From assembly GCF_026735135.1 (NCBI RefSeq), contig NZ_JAPQER010000003.1, forward strand, positions 248,001 to 312,000: DNA of 64,000 nt, read 5' to 3'. The notes below the pieces were generated by a model, which saw only the letters and a list, made by a program, of their open reading frames with translations, did not search any database and was not told where the DNA came from. This document shows, piece after piece, positions 53,734 to 62,161 of this stretch. The DNA is from Clostridium aestuarii. GTDB taxonomy: Bacteria; Bacillota; Clostridia; Clostridiales; Clostridiaceae. Position 1 is the stretch's first letter, and every line of letters begins with the position of its first letter. Position numbers and translations under genes: made by a program.

Positions 53734-55167
53734 ATGGCAGAGTACAATAAATTAACAGAAGAAATAATCTCAAAATTACAGCAGGCAGCTCCAGGACATA
53801 TTTTAACAGGTGATGATATCAATGAAGATTATTCTCATGATGAAATGCCTATTTATGGAAAATCAGCTCCGGAAGTTGTATTTATGGCACATTCTACGGA
53901 GGAAGTTGCTGCAGTAGTAAAAATATGTAATGAACATAAGATACCAGTAACTCCAAGAGGAGCAGGATCAGGACTTGTAGGTGGAGCAGTTCCACTTTTA
54001 GGTGGTGTTTTAATTGATATTACAAAGATGAATAAAATACTTTCTTATGATTTAGAAAATTTTGTTGTTCATGTTCAACCTGGTGTTACGTTAAATGATC
54101 TTGCAGAGGATTGTGCAAAACAAGGGTTATTATACGCTCCAGATCCTGGTGAAAAGTTCGCTTGTTTAGCTGGAAACGTTTCGACAAATGCTGGTGGAAT
54201 GAGAGCAGTTAAATATGGTGCAACACGTGATTATGTACGTGCAATGACAGTTGTTCTTCCAACAGGAGAAACTACTCACTTTGGAGCTACAGTATCAAAA
54301 ACAAGTTCAGGTTATAGTCTTGTGGATTTAATGGTTGGTTCCGAAGGTACACTTGGAGTTATTACAGAACTTACTTTGAAAGTCATGCCAGCACCAAAGG
54401 TACTTGCTAGTTTGATTATTCCTTTTGAAAATTTAAATGACTGTATTTCTACTGTTCCTAAAATTAAAATGGGAAACATAGAGCCACAAGCATTGGAATT
54501 TATGGAAAGAGAAATTGTTCTTGCTAGTGAAAGATATATTGGAAAAAGTGTATTTCCACAAGAACTTGATGGAACAACAGCAAATGCTTATTTGCTTGTT
54601 ACTTTAGATGCAAGTAGTGAAGATGAGTTAGATAACCTTATTGAGAAAGCTAGTGAAATAGCATTGGAAGAAGGAGCAATTGACGTTCTTGTAGCTGATA
54701 CACCTGCAAAGATGAAGGATACATGGGCAGCTCGTTCTAGCTTCTTAGAGGCAATTATGGCAGAAACAAAATTATTAGATGAATGTGATGTCGTAGTTCC
54801 TGTAAATAAGATTCCTTCTTATCTTGAATTTGTAAATAAAGCTGGTGAAGAATGTGGACTTACTATTAGAAGTTTTGGACATGCAGGAGATGGAAATCTT
54901 CACATATACCAATGCAGTAATGATTTAGAAGAAGAAGAATTTAAAGCAAGAGTTGATAAGTTTTTCGATCTTATTTATCCAGAAGCAACAAAATGTGGAG
55001 GCCTTGTTTCAGGAGAACATGGAATTGGTAGTGGAAAAATCAGCTATTTAGTAGATAGTGTTGGAGAAATAAATATAAAATTAATGAAAGGTATTAAAAA
55101 AGCCTTTGACCCGAATTCTATTATGAACCCAGGTAAAGTATGTTATCTATTAGATAATAACAACTAA
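53734..55167 (+). CDS. FAD-linked D-2-hydroxyacid (probably D-lactate) dehydrogenase, left copy
   Basis: The 477-residue GlcD-type flavoprotein is paralogous to LctD, with 'VTPRGAGSGLVGGAVPLLGG', 'DPGEKFACLAGNVSTNAGG', 'SEGTLGVITELTLKVMPAP', '[16 protein letters not shown]' and 'SGEHGIGSGKISYL'. It keeps the FAD-binding and metal-ligand histidine motifs. D-lactate is the most likely substrate from context, but another 2-hydroxyacid is possible. The frame opens at 53725, but the ATG at 53734 has AAAGGA nine bases upstream. Its position between etfA and acd suggests it feeds electrons to this Etf. Confidence 0.88.
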   Translation: MAEYNKLTEEIISKLQQAAPGHILTGDDINEDYSHDEMPIYGKSAPEVVFMAHSTEEVAAVVKICNEHKIPVTPRGAGSGLVGGAVPLLGGVLIDITKMNKILSYDLENFVVHVQPGVTLNDLAEDCAKQGLLYAPDPGEKFACLAGNVSTNAGGMRAVKYGATRDYVRAMTVVLPTGETTHFGATVSKTSSGYSLVDLMVGSEGTLGVITELTLKVMPAPKVLASLIIPFENLNDCISTVPKIKMGNIEPQALEFMEREIVLASERYIGKSVFPQELDGTTANAYLLVTLDASSEDELDNLIEKASEIALEEGAIDVLVADTPAKMKDTWAARSSFLEAIMAETKLLDECDVVVPVNKIPSYLEFVNKAGEECGLTIRSFGHAGDGNLHIYQCSNDLEEEEFKARVDKFFDLIYPEATKCGGLVSGEHGIGSGKISYLVDSVGEINIKLMKGIKKAFDPNSIMNPGKVCYLLDNNN

Positions 55168-55229
55168 TAAAACACAATTGAAATACAATTGAAATACAAA
55201 TATAAAAAAAAGAAAGGTAGGAAATTAAT

Positions 55230-56372
55230 ATGGATTTTAAACAAACTGAAAATCACCAACAATTACAAGAAATGTATCGTGAATTTGCAGAAAATGAGGT
55301 AAAACCAATTGCAAAAGAAATTGATGAAAGCATGCGCTTCCCAAAAGAAAATGTAGAGAAAATGGCTGAAATGGGCTTGATGGGAATTCCATTCCCAGAA
55401 CAATATGGTGGAGCTGGAATGGATACATTAAGTTATGTACACTGTGTAGAAGAATTATCTAAATGTTGTGCATCAACAGGTATTATTGTTTCAGTGCATA
55501 CAAGTCTTTGTGCAACACCAATTTACAACTATGGTACAGATGAACAAAAAGAGAAATATTTAAAACCACTTGCTTCAGGTGAAATGTTAGGTGCCTTTGC
55601 ATTAACAGAACCTTCTGCTGGAACTGATGCTTCTATGGGAAAGACAACAGCTACATTAGAAGGAGACCATTATGTATTAAATGGTAGCAAGATATTTATT
55701 ACTAATTCAGGACATGCAGATGTATATGTTATTCTTGCTATGACAGATAAGAGTAAGGGAACAAAGGGTATGTCAGCATTTATCGTTGAAAAAGATTTCC
55801 CTGGTTTTTCTGTTGGAACTCATGAATTAAAGATGGGAATTCGTGCATCTGCTACATGTGAATTAGTCTTTGATAATTGCATAGTTCCAAAGGAAAATCT
55901 TTTAGGAGAAGAAGGTAAAGGATTTAGGATTGCAATGGCAACTCTTGATGGAGGACGTATTGGGGTTGCTGCACAAGCTCTTGGTATTGCAGAAGGTGCA
56001 ATAGAAGAAACTGTAAAATATGTTAATGAACGTGTTCAATTTGGACGTTCTATTTCAAAATTCCAAAATACACAATTTGAACTTGCTCAAATGCGTGCAA
56101 ATACAGAAGCTGCAAAACTTTTAGTATATCAAGCTGCATGTGCAGTGGATGATAATCAAAGATTTTCACATTTAGCTGCTATGGCAAAATTGGTTGCTGC
56201 TGAAAATGCCAGCGATGTAACAAGACGTTGTTTACAATTATTTGGTGGCTATGGATTTGTAAGTGATTATCCAATTGAAAGAATGATGCGTGATGCAAAA
56301 ATAACAGAAATTTATGAAGGAACATCAGAAGTTCAAAAGATGGTAATTTCTGGATGGATGGGTGTTAAATAA
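55230..56372 (+). CDS. Short-chain acyl-CoA dehydrogenase (butyryl-CoA dehydrogenase type), left copy
   Basis: The 380-residue ACAD-fold flavoenzyme has '[14 protein letters not shown]' (FAD/substrate signature), '[20 protein letters not shown]', '[20 protein letters not shown]' and the C-terminal '[19 protein letters not shown]', with the catalytic glutamate at about 363. With Etf it would reduce crotonyl-CoA (or another enoyl-CoA such as acryloyl-CoA) to the saturated CoA. Its presence in the same operon as a lactate-type dehydrogenase links lactate oxidation to an acyl-CoA acceptor (inference). Confidence 0.92.
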   Translation: MDFKQTENHQQLQEMYREFAENEVKPIAKEIDESMRFPKENVEKMAEMGLMGIPFPEQYGGAGMDTLSYVHCVEELSKCCASTGIIVSVHTSLCATPIYNYGTDEQKEKYLKPLASGEMLGAFALTEPSAGTDASMGKTTATLEGDHYVLNGSKIFITNSGHADVYVILAMTDKSKGTKGMSAFIVEKDFPGFSVGTHELKMGIRASATCELVFDNCIVPKENLLGEEGKGFRIAMATLDGGRIGVAAQALGIAEGAIEETVKYVNERVQFGRSISKFQNTQFELAQMRANTEAAKLLVYQAACAVDDNQRFSHLAAMAKLVAAENASDVTRRCLQLFGGYGFVSDYPIERMMRDAKITEIYEGTSEVQKMVISGWMGVK

Positions 56373-56397
56373 TAGATAACTAAAATTAAATAAAAAA

Positions 56398-56438
56398 TAG
56401 ATGTTTAGGAAGATGATTTCCTGAACATCTATTTTTTT
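56398..56438 (+). terminator. Terminator after the left acyl-CoA dehydrogenase
   Basis: TAGATGTTTAGGAA, short loop, TTCCTGAACATCTA (one G-T pair) plus T7. Confidence 0.85.
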
Positions 56439-56439
56439 A

Positions 56440-56668
56440 TTGGAATATTAAATTTACCCCTAGTTGAGTTTTTATCTGAATTTTCATAGCATTTAGTTAT
56501 AGCTACATTTAATGCTTTTTCAATGATAACTTCAAAAACCAGTTCTTTTTATTAACTTGATTTTGGTTTCTTTTACCTTTGCATACTAACACTGAAAAGC
56601 TTTCAGTGCTTCTTTTTTATTGTCTAACATAAATGTATCTCTAAACTCTTCTTTTAATGTATCTCCCA
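56440..56668 (-). pseudogene. Decayed coding fragment at the duplication junction
   Basis: On the minus strand a frame reads VGDTLKEEFRDTFMLDNKKE, continues ALKAFQC, then TAG. Further protein-like text follows (YAKVKETKIKLIKRTGF, then in another frame VIIEKALNVAITKCYENSDK) before a final stop. It has an internal stop and a frameshift, so it is broken. The family is not recognised. It sits exactly between the left copy and the lctD fragment, so it may derive from an inserted element. Confidence 0.4.
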
Positions 56669-56669
56669 C

Positions 56670-56994
56670 ATGTATACTTATCAATTAGCAAAAGAATTTA
56701 ATGTTAGAATACCAAGCTTTGGACATGATGGAGATGGTAAATTACAGGTTTATATTTGTAAAGATGAGTTAAATGATGAAGAATGGGAAAATAAATTAAA
56801 AGAAATATTTCATTGTATGTATAATAAGTCAGTAGAATTAAATGGATTAGTATCTGAAGAACATGGAATAGGGTATGCTAAAAGAGAATATATGTTTGAA
56901 TAATATGGAGAATCATATATGACTATTATGAGAGGAATAAAGACAGTATTCGATCCTAAAAATATTTTGAACTCAGGAAAAATTTGTCAATAAA
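56670..56994 (+). pseudogene. 3' fragment of a lctD copy (D-lactate dehydrogenase)
   Basis: The translation matches the last ~107 residues of LctD at 50890-51218: '[20 protein letters not shown]', '[20 protein letters not shown]', '[18 protein letters not shown]'. The 5' three quarters are missing, there is an in-frame TAA at 56901-56903 (Gln to stop), and key residues are changed (GHAGDGNLH to GHDGDGKLQ, SGEHG to SEEHG). It is a relic of the tandem duplication and non-functional. Confidence 0.92.
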
Positions 56995-57091
56995 TTGGAT
57001 ATGATAGCATAGTTACTTACTATAGGGATAAGTCATGGAAGTAAAATTTTGTGATATTATACAATTATGATTTTTAAAGTTAGTTATATGT

Positions 57092-57113
57092 AAGTTTTAC
57101 ATTTAACTAACTT
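57092..57113 (+). promoter_or_regulatory. Conserved 22-base element, copy 4
   Basis: AAGTTTTA-CATT-TAACTAACTT. Here it is part of a larger dyad: AAAGTTAGTTATATGTAA (57076-57093) is complementary to TTACATTTAACTAACTTT but for one base. Confidence 0.5.
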
Positions 57114-57253
57114 TAATGTAAAAAGTATGCTGAACAAAAAAATTGAAAAAAATTTCTTTCAAAAAATATTCAACAGAAGGTTTATATAGCTACAATCGAT
57201 TACATTTTAATGTACGTAAAGGATATGTTAATAAAATAACTATTATAGAAATA

Positions 57254-57324
57254 TTTAACATACTATGCTAAAATTATGATATACAAATTGGTAGGGCCAA
57301 TGAATGATACTTTGGTATGACCAA
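57254..57324 (+). promoter_or_regulatory. Degenerate promoter/operator region before etfB3
   Basis: TTTAAC (57254-57259) and TGATAT (57277-57282) correspond to the left-copy promoter. The operators are ATTGGTAGGGCCAAT (57287-57301, one change) and TTGGTATGACCAA (57312-57324, intact half-sites). Spacing between operators is wider than the 17 bases of the left copy. Confidence 0.5.
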
Positions 57325-57439
57325 TAAATAATACTTTGCTAGAAATTAAATAGAAACAATAGTTATAAAATGGTTCTATTAAAAAGTTTAACAATGTAAA
57401 CATATACAATAATGCAAAAGTGTAAAGGAGAGGGAAAGT

Positions 57440-58225
57440 ATGCAGATTCTTATATGTGTAAAACAGGTTCCAGATGATTCTATTGAAATCCATTTGGATA
57501 AGAATAAGAAAAAACCTAATTTGAATGGAGTCAGTTCGGTAGCTAATGCATTTGATACATATGCATTAGAGTTAGCAGTTCGTTTTATGGAAGCTAATGG
57601 AGGAAATGTTAGTGTATTAAATGTTGGAGCAGATGATTCTTTAAACACATTAAAAAATTGTCTTGCTGTAGGAGCTAAAGAAGCATTTTTGGTAAAAGAT
57701 GATTTATATACAGATTTAGATGCTATTGGAACAACTGATGTTTTGGCAGATGCTATTCATAAAATTGAAAAAGACAAAGGTGAAAAATTTGATTTAATTC
57801 TTTGTGGAAAGGAATCCACAGATGAAATTACTGGTCAAGTAGGAGCAATGCTTGCTGAAAAATTGGGGACAGGCTTTGTTAGTAGTGCGATTGAAATCAA
57901 TTTAAAAGATGATGCTATGGAAGTTCATCAAGAAACTGAAGAAGGATATAATATAGTTTCTTTAGAATCTCCAGCTGTAGTAACAGTAAGTAAACCAAAT
58001 TATGATCCACGTTATCCTACTATTAGAACTAAGATGAAAAGCCGTAAGGCAGTGATTCCAACTTATTCAGCAGCAGAAATTGGAGAGGTAAAACAAGCAA
58101 AAGTATGTTGCATTGAATATGTTGAACCTCCTAAGAAAGAGGCTGGTATCAAAATTCAAGAAAAAGATGTTGCATTGGCAGTAAATGTTGCTATGGAGCA
58201 AATGAAAAAAGATAAAGCAATCTAA
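57440..58225 (+). CDS. etfB: EtfB of the acyl-CoA dehydrogenase-type module, right copy
   Basis: 261 residues; 16 differences from the left copy by my count, mostly conservative or surface (for example A20D, R-to-C near 225). The conserved nucleotide-binding and 'CGKESTDEITGQVG' blocks are unchanged, so it should be functional. An AAAGGAGAGGG ribosome site and the same 20-base gap to etfA are kept. Confidence 0.92.
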   Translation: MQILICVKQVPDDSIEIHLDKNKKKPNLNGVSSVANAFDTYALELAVRFMEANGGNVSVLNVGADDSLNTLKNCLAVGAKEAFLVKDDLYTDLDAIGTTDVLADAIHKIEKDKGEKFDLILCGKESTDEITGQVGAMLAEKLGTGFVSSAIEINLKDDAMEVHQETEEGYNIVSLESPAVVTVSKPNYDPRYPTIRTKMKSRKAVIPTYSAAEIGEVKQAKVCCIEYVEPPKKEAGIKIQEKDVALAVNVAMEQMKKDKAI

Positions 58226-58245
58226 TTAAGGGGGAAAACAAGAGT

Positions 58246-59184
58246 ATGAAAGCATTATTGTTTATTGAAACAGATGGAGAAAAAGTTTTAGGCGGAAGCC
58301 TTGAATTGGTTAGTGCAGTAAAATCATTAGATGCAGAAGGAACAGCTCTTGTAGTAGGTAACAGGGTTGCTGCAGATACAGTAGCTGCTTTAGGAATTCC
58401 AGTTATTTTTGCAGATGCTGCTACAGACTGTGATACTTTGACAGAAGTATTATCAGAAACTGTTAAGGAACAAAATCCAGATATGATTTTATTAGCTAAT
58501 ACAACATTGGTTAAAGATATTGCACCACGTATTGCAGGACGTATGTGTTTAGGATGTGTAAGTGATGTAATAGGAATGAGTAAAACTGATGATAAAGTTA
58601 TATATACTAGACCAGCTTATGGTGGTACAATTTTAGAAAATATCGAAGTAGAAGGCACAGCCGTAGTTACAGTTAGAAACGGAAGTTTTTCAAAGCCAGA
58701 GCTTGCTTCAAATGCAGGTGTTACAGAGAAAAAAGTAGAAATTCCAGCTGGTGCTGTTAAGGCAAAAATTGTTGATACAGTAAAAGAAATTTCTGAATCT
58801 GTTAATTTAGAAGAAGCACAAGTTATTGTTTCTGGTGGACGTGGAATGGGAAATGTAGAAAATTTCAAACTTGTTGAAGAATTAGCACGTGTACTTGGTG
58901 GTGTAGTAGGTGCAACAAGACCACCAATTGAAGATAAATGGATTTCTCGTGCACATCAAGTTGGACAATCAGGAAAGATTGTAGCACCAAAACTTTATAT
59001 TGCATGTGGTATTTCTGGAGCAACACAACATACATCTGGAATGTCAGGTTCTAATTATATTGTGGCAATTAATAAAGATGAAGAGGCTCCAATTTTTGAA
59101 ATCGCCGATATAGGTATTGTTGGAAATGTAACTGAGGTTCTTCCAGTTATGATTGAAGAAATGAAGAAAGTAAAAGCAGAGTAA
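58246..59184 (+). CDS. etfA: EtfA of the acyl-CoA dehydrogenase-type module, right copy
   Basis: 312 residues, highly similar to the left copy, with all FAD-domain motifs ('VGATRPPIED', 'VGQSGKIVAPKLYIACGISG') intact. Differences are concentrated in the first half and at the extreme C terminus ('IADIGIVGNVTEVLPV' against 'MANLGIVGNVNDILPV'). There is no Fe-S extension. The gap to the next gene is longer than in the left copy (110 against 75 bases). Confidence 0.92.
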   Translation: MKALLFIETDGEKVLGGSLELVSAVKSLDAEGTALVVGNRVAADTVAALGIPVIFADAATDCDTLTEVLSETVKEQNPDMILLANTTLVKDIAPRIAGRMCLGCVSDVIGMSKTDDKVIYTRPAYGGTILENIEVEGTAVVTVRNGSFSKPELASNAGVTEKKVEIPAGAVKAKIVDTVKEISESVNLEEAQVIVSGGRGMGNVENFKLVEELARVLGGVVGATRPPIEDKWISRAHQVGQSGKIVAPKLYIACGISGATQHTSGMSGSNYIVAINKDEEAPIFEIADIGIVGNVTEVLPVMIEEMKKVKAE

Positions 59185-59294
59185 AAGTTTTCTGTTCTTT
59201 AGGTTAGGAATCAAAACAAAATTATGTATAATTTAATTTAATTTTATGTATATTTGTAATGAAGTTAATAAAAAAATAGAAAGGAATGAGTATT

Positions 59295-60728
59295 ATGGCT
59301 GAGTATAATAAATTGACAGAAGAACTGATCTCAAAATTACAGGAGGCAGCTCCAGGACATATTTTAACAGGTAATGATATCAATGAAGATTATTCTCACG
59401 ATGAAATGCCTATTTATGGAAAATCAGCTCCAAAAGTTGTATTTATGGCACATTCTACAGAAGAAGTTGCTGCAGTAGTAAAAATATGTAATGAACATAA
59501 GATACCAGTAACTCCAAGAGGAGCAGGAACAGGACTTGCAGGTGGAGCAGTTCCACTTTTAGGTGGCGTTTTAATTGATATTACAAAGATGAATAAAATA
59601 CTTTCTTATGATTTAGAAAATTTTGTTGTTCATGTTCAATCTGGTGTTTTGTTAAATGATCTTGCAGAGGATTGTATAAAACAAGGGTTATTATATGCCC
59701 CAGATCCAGGTGAAAAGTTTGCTTGCTTAGGTGGAAATGTTTCAACAAATGCTGGTGGAATGAGAGCTGTTAAATATGGTGCAACACGTGATTATGTACG
59801 TGAAATGAAAGTTGTTCTTCCAACAGGAGAAATTACTCAATTTGGAGCTACAGTATCAAAAACAAGTTCAGGTTATAGCCTTTTGAATTTGATGATTGGA
59901 TCTGAAGGTACACTTGGAATTATCACAGAACTTACTTTAAAAATTATACCAGCACCAAAGGTAGTTGCTAGTTTGATTGTTCCTTTCGAAAATTTGAATG
60001 ATTGTATTTCTACTGTTCCTAAACTTAAAATGGCAAACATAAATCCACAAGCATTGGAATTTATGGAAAGAGAAATTGTTCTTTCTAGTGAAAGATATCT
60101 TGGAAAAAGTGTATTCCCACAAGTAATTGATGGAACAACTGCAAATGCTTATTTGCTTGTTACTTTAGATGCAAGTAGTGAAAATGAGTTAGATGACCTT
60201 ATCGAGCAAGCTAGTGAACTAGTATTGGAAGCAGGAGCAATTGATGTTCTTATAGCTGATACACCTTCAAAGATGAAAGATGCATGGGCAGCTCGTTCTA
60301 GCTTCTTAGAGGCAATTATAGCAGAAACAAAATTATTTGATGAATGTGATGTCGTAGTTCCTGTAAATAAGATTCCTTCTTATCTTGAATTTGTAAATAA
60401 AGCTGGTGAAGAATGTGGACTTACTGTTAAGAGTTTTGGACATGCAGGAGATGGAAATCTTCATATATACCAATGCAGTAATGATTTAGAAGAAGCAGAA
60501 TTTAAAACTAGAGTTGGTAAGTTCTTCAATCTTATTTACCCAGAAGCAACAAAATGTGGTGGACTTGTTTCAGGAGAACATGGAATTGGTAGTGGAAAGA
60601 TTAAATATTTAGTAGATAGTGTTGGAGAAGTAAACATAAACTTAATGAAAGGCATTAAAGAAGTGTTTGACCCGAATTCTATTATGAATCCAGGTAAAGT
60701 ATGTTGCTTATTAGATGGCAACAACTAA
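59295..60728 (+). CDS. FAD-linked D-2-hydroxyacid (probably D-lactate) dehydrogenase, right copy
   Basis: 477 residues, intact, more diverged from its left copy than the Etf subunits are. Motifs 'VTPRGAGTGLAGGAVPLLGG', 'DPGEKFACLGGNVSTNAGG', '[16 protein letters not shown]' and 'SGEHGIGSGKIKYL' are present. The ATG at 59295 is preferred over 59286 for the same ribosome-site reason as in the left copy. Substitutions such as QPGV to QSGV and AGNV to GGNV near the FAD site could shift properties, but both are tolerated in the family. Confidence 0.88.
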   Translation: MAEYNKLTEELISKLQEAAPGHILTGNDINEDYSHDEMPIYGKSAPKVVFMAHSTEEVAAVVKICNEHKIPVTPRGAGTGLAGGAVPLLGGVLIDITKMNKILSYDLENFVVHVQSGVLLNDLAEDCIKQGLLYAPDPGEKFACLGGNVSTNAGGMRAVKYGATRDYVREMKVVLPTGEITQFGATVSKTSSGYSLLNLMIGSEGTLGIITELTLKIIPAPKVVASLIVPFENLNDCISTVPKLKMANINPQALEFMEREIVLSSERYLGKSVFPQVIDGTTANAYLLVTLDASSENELDDLIEQASELVLEAGAIDVLIADTPSKMKDAWAARSSFLEAIIAETKLFDECDVVVPVNKIPSYLEFVNKAGEECGLTVKSFGHAGDGNLHIYQCSNDLEEAEFKTRVGKFFNLIYPEATKCGGLVSGEHGIGSGKIKYLVDSVGEVNINLMKGIKEVFDPNSIMNPGKVCCLLDGNN

Positions 60729-60800
60729 TAAAACACAATTAAAATATAATTAAAATACAAATAAAATACAAATATAAAAAAAGAAAGGTAGGAAATTGAT

Positions 60801-61943
60801 ATGGATTTTAAACTAAATGAAAATCATCAACAATTACAAGAAATGTATCGTGATTTTGCAGAAAATGAGGTAAAACCAATTGCAAAAGAAATTGATGAAA
60901 GCATGCGTTTCCCAGAAGAAAATGTAGCGAAAATGGCTGAAATGGGTTTACTTGGAATTCCATTCCCAGAAGAATATGGTGGAGCTGGAATGGATACATT
61001 AAGTTATATACAATGTGTAGAAGAATTATCTAAATGTTGTGCAACAACAGGTGTTATTGTTTCAGCACATACAAGTCTTTGTGCAACACCAATTTACACA
61101 TATGGTACAGATGAACAAAAAATAAAATATTTAAAACCACTTGCTTCAGGTGAAAAGTTAGGTGCCTTTGGATTAACAGAACCTTCTGCTGGAACTGATG
61201 CTTCTATGCAAAAGACAACAGCTGTATTAGAAGGAGACCATTATGTATTAAATGGTAGCAAGATATTTATTACTAATGCAGGATATGCAGACGTATATAT
61301 TATTTTAGCTATGACAGATAAGAGTAAGGGAACAAAGGGTATTTCAGCATTTATCGTTGAAAAAGATTTCCCTGGTTTTTCTGTTGGAAGTCATGAAATA
61401 AAGATGGGAATCCGTGCATCTTCTACATGTGAATTATTCTTTGATAATTGTATAGTTCCAAAGGAAAATCTTTTAGGAGAAGAAGGTAGAGGATTTAACA
61501 TTGCAATGGCAACTCTTGATGGAGGACGTATTGGTGTTGCTGCACAAGCTCTTGGTATTGCAGAAGGTGCAATAGAAGAGACTTTAAAATATGTTAAGGA
61601 ACGTGTTCAGTTTGGACGTTCTATTTCAAAATTCCAAAATACACAATTTGAACTTGCTCAAATGCGTGCAAATACAGAAGCTGCAAAACTTTTAGTATAT
61701 CAAGCTGCATGTGCAAAGGATGATCATCAAAGATTTACACATTTAGCTGCTATGGCAAAATTGGTTGCTGCTAGAAATGCTAGCGATGTAACAAGACGTT
61801 GTTTACAATTATTTGGTGGTTATGGATTTGTAAATGATTATCCAATTGAAAGAATGATGCGTGATGCAAAAATAACAGAAATTTATGAAGGAACATCAGA
61901 AGTTCAAATGATGGTAATTTCTGGATGGATGGGTGTTAAATAA
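60801..61943 (+). CDS. Short-chain acyl-CoA dehydrogenase (butyryl-CoA dehydrogenase type), right copy
   Basis: 380 residues, full length, with '[14 protein letters not shown]', '[20 protein letters not shown]' and catalytic Glu in 'IYEGTSEVQ' (about 363). It differs from the left copy at scattered positions including the substrate-side loop ('[10 protein letters not shown]' against 'NSGHADVYVI'). It would be the terminal enoyl-CoA reductase of the right-hand module. Two hairpins follow. Confidence 0.92.
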   Translation: MDFKLNENHQQLQEMYRDFAENEVKPIAKEIDESMRFPEENVAKMAEMGLLGIPFPEEYGGAGMDTLSYIQCVEELSKCCATTGVIVSAHTSLCATPIYTYGTDEQKIKYLKPLASGEKLGAFGLTEPSAGTDASMQKTTAVLEGDHYVLNGSKIFITNAGYADVYIILAMTDKSKGTKGISAFIVEKDFPGFSVGSHEIKMGIRASSTCELFFDNCIVPKENLLGEEGRGFNIAMATLDGGRIGVAAQALGIAEGAIEETLKYVKERVQFGRSISKFQNTQFELAQMRANTEAAKLLVYQAACAKDDHQRFTHLAAMAKLVAARNASDVTRRCLQLFGGYGFVNDYPIERMMRDAKITEIYEGTSEVQMMVISGWMGVK

Positions 61944-61974
61944 TAGGCACCTAAAATTAAATATATTAGTTTTA

Positions 61975-62005
61975 ATAGCACCTATTATTTAAATAGGTGC
62001 TATAT
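61975..62005 (+). terminator. Terminator after the right acyl-CoA dehydrogenase
   Basis: TAGCACCTATT, short loop, AATAGGTGCTA followed by TATTTATA. Confidence 0.75.
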
Positions 62006-62032
62006 TTATAGGTATTATATCTATAAGTGCTA

Positions 62033-62077
62033 TACAAATAAAAGTATAAACAAATTTTGTTTATACTTTTATTTGTA
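62033..62077. terminator. Second long hairpin before lactate permease 2
   Basis: TACAAATAAAAGTATAAAC pairs with GTTTATACTTTTATTTGTA around AAATTTT, a near-perfect 19-bp stem. It separates the permease 2 gene from the upstream operon. No Rex or FadR-type site is seen between it and the permease. Confidence 0.7.
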
Positions 62078-62161
62078 CTTGCAGGAATAATCTTAAAATA
62101 ATAACAATAATATTAAATAAAAGTAGTAATGTAATATTAAAATATGAGGGGGGATCAACAA

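Larger units (their letters stand above)
50898..56395 (+). repeat. Tandem duplication, left copy
   Basis: From codon ~360 of lctD through etfB2-etfA2-oxidase-acyl-CoA dehydrogenase. The right copy (56672-61960) repeats the same order. The offset is 5774 bases at the left end, 5526 at the etf genes and ~5571 at the last gene, so intergenic indels have occurred. EtfB proteins differ at 16 of 261 positions by my count. Confidence 0.88.
56672..61960 (+). repeat. Tandem duplication, right copy
   Basis: Repeats 50898-56395 in the same order: lctD 3' fragment, upstream region, etfB3, etfA3, oxidase, acyl-CoA dehydrogenase. Upstream sequence is shorter than in the left copy (an internal segment of ~250 bases is absent), and the operators are altered. 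Confidence 0.88.

Noticed and set aside
56581..56610. CACTGAAAAGCTTTCAGTG near the junction as a transposon terminal inverted repeat
   Set aside because: It is a local hairpin inside the decayed coding fragment, with no partner repeat at another boundary and no target-site duplication visible.
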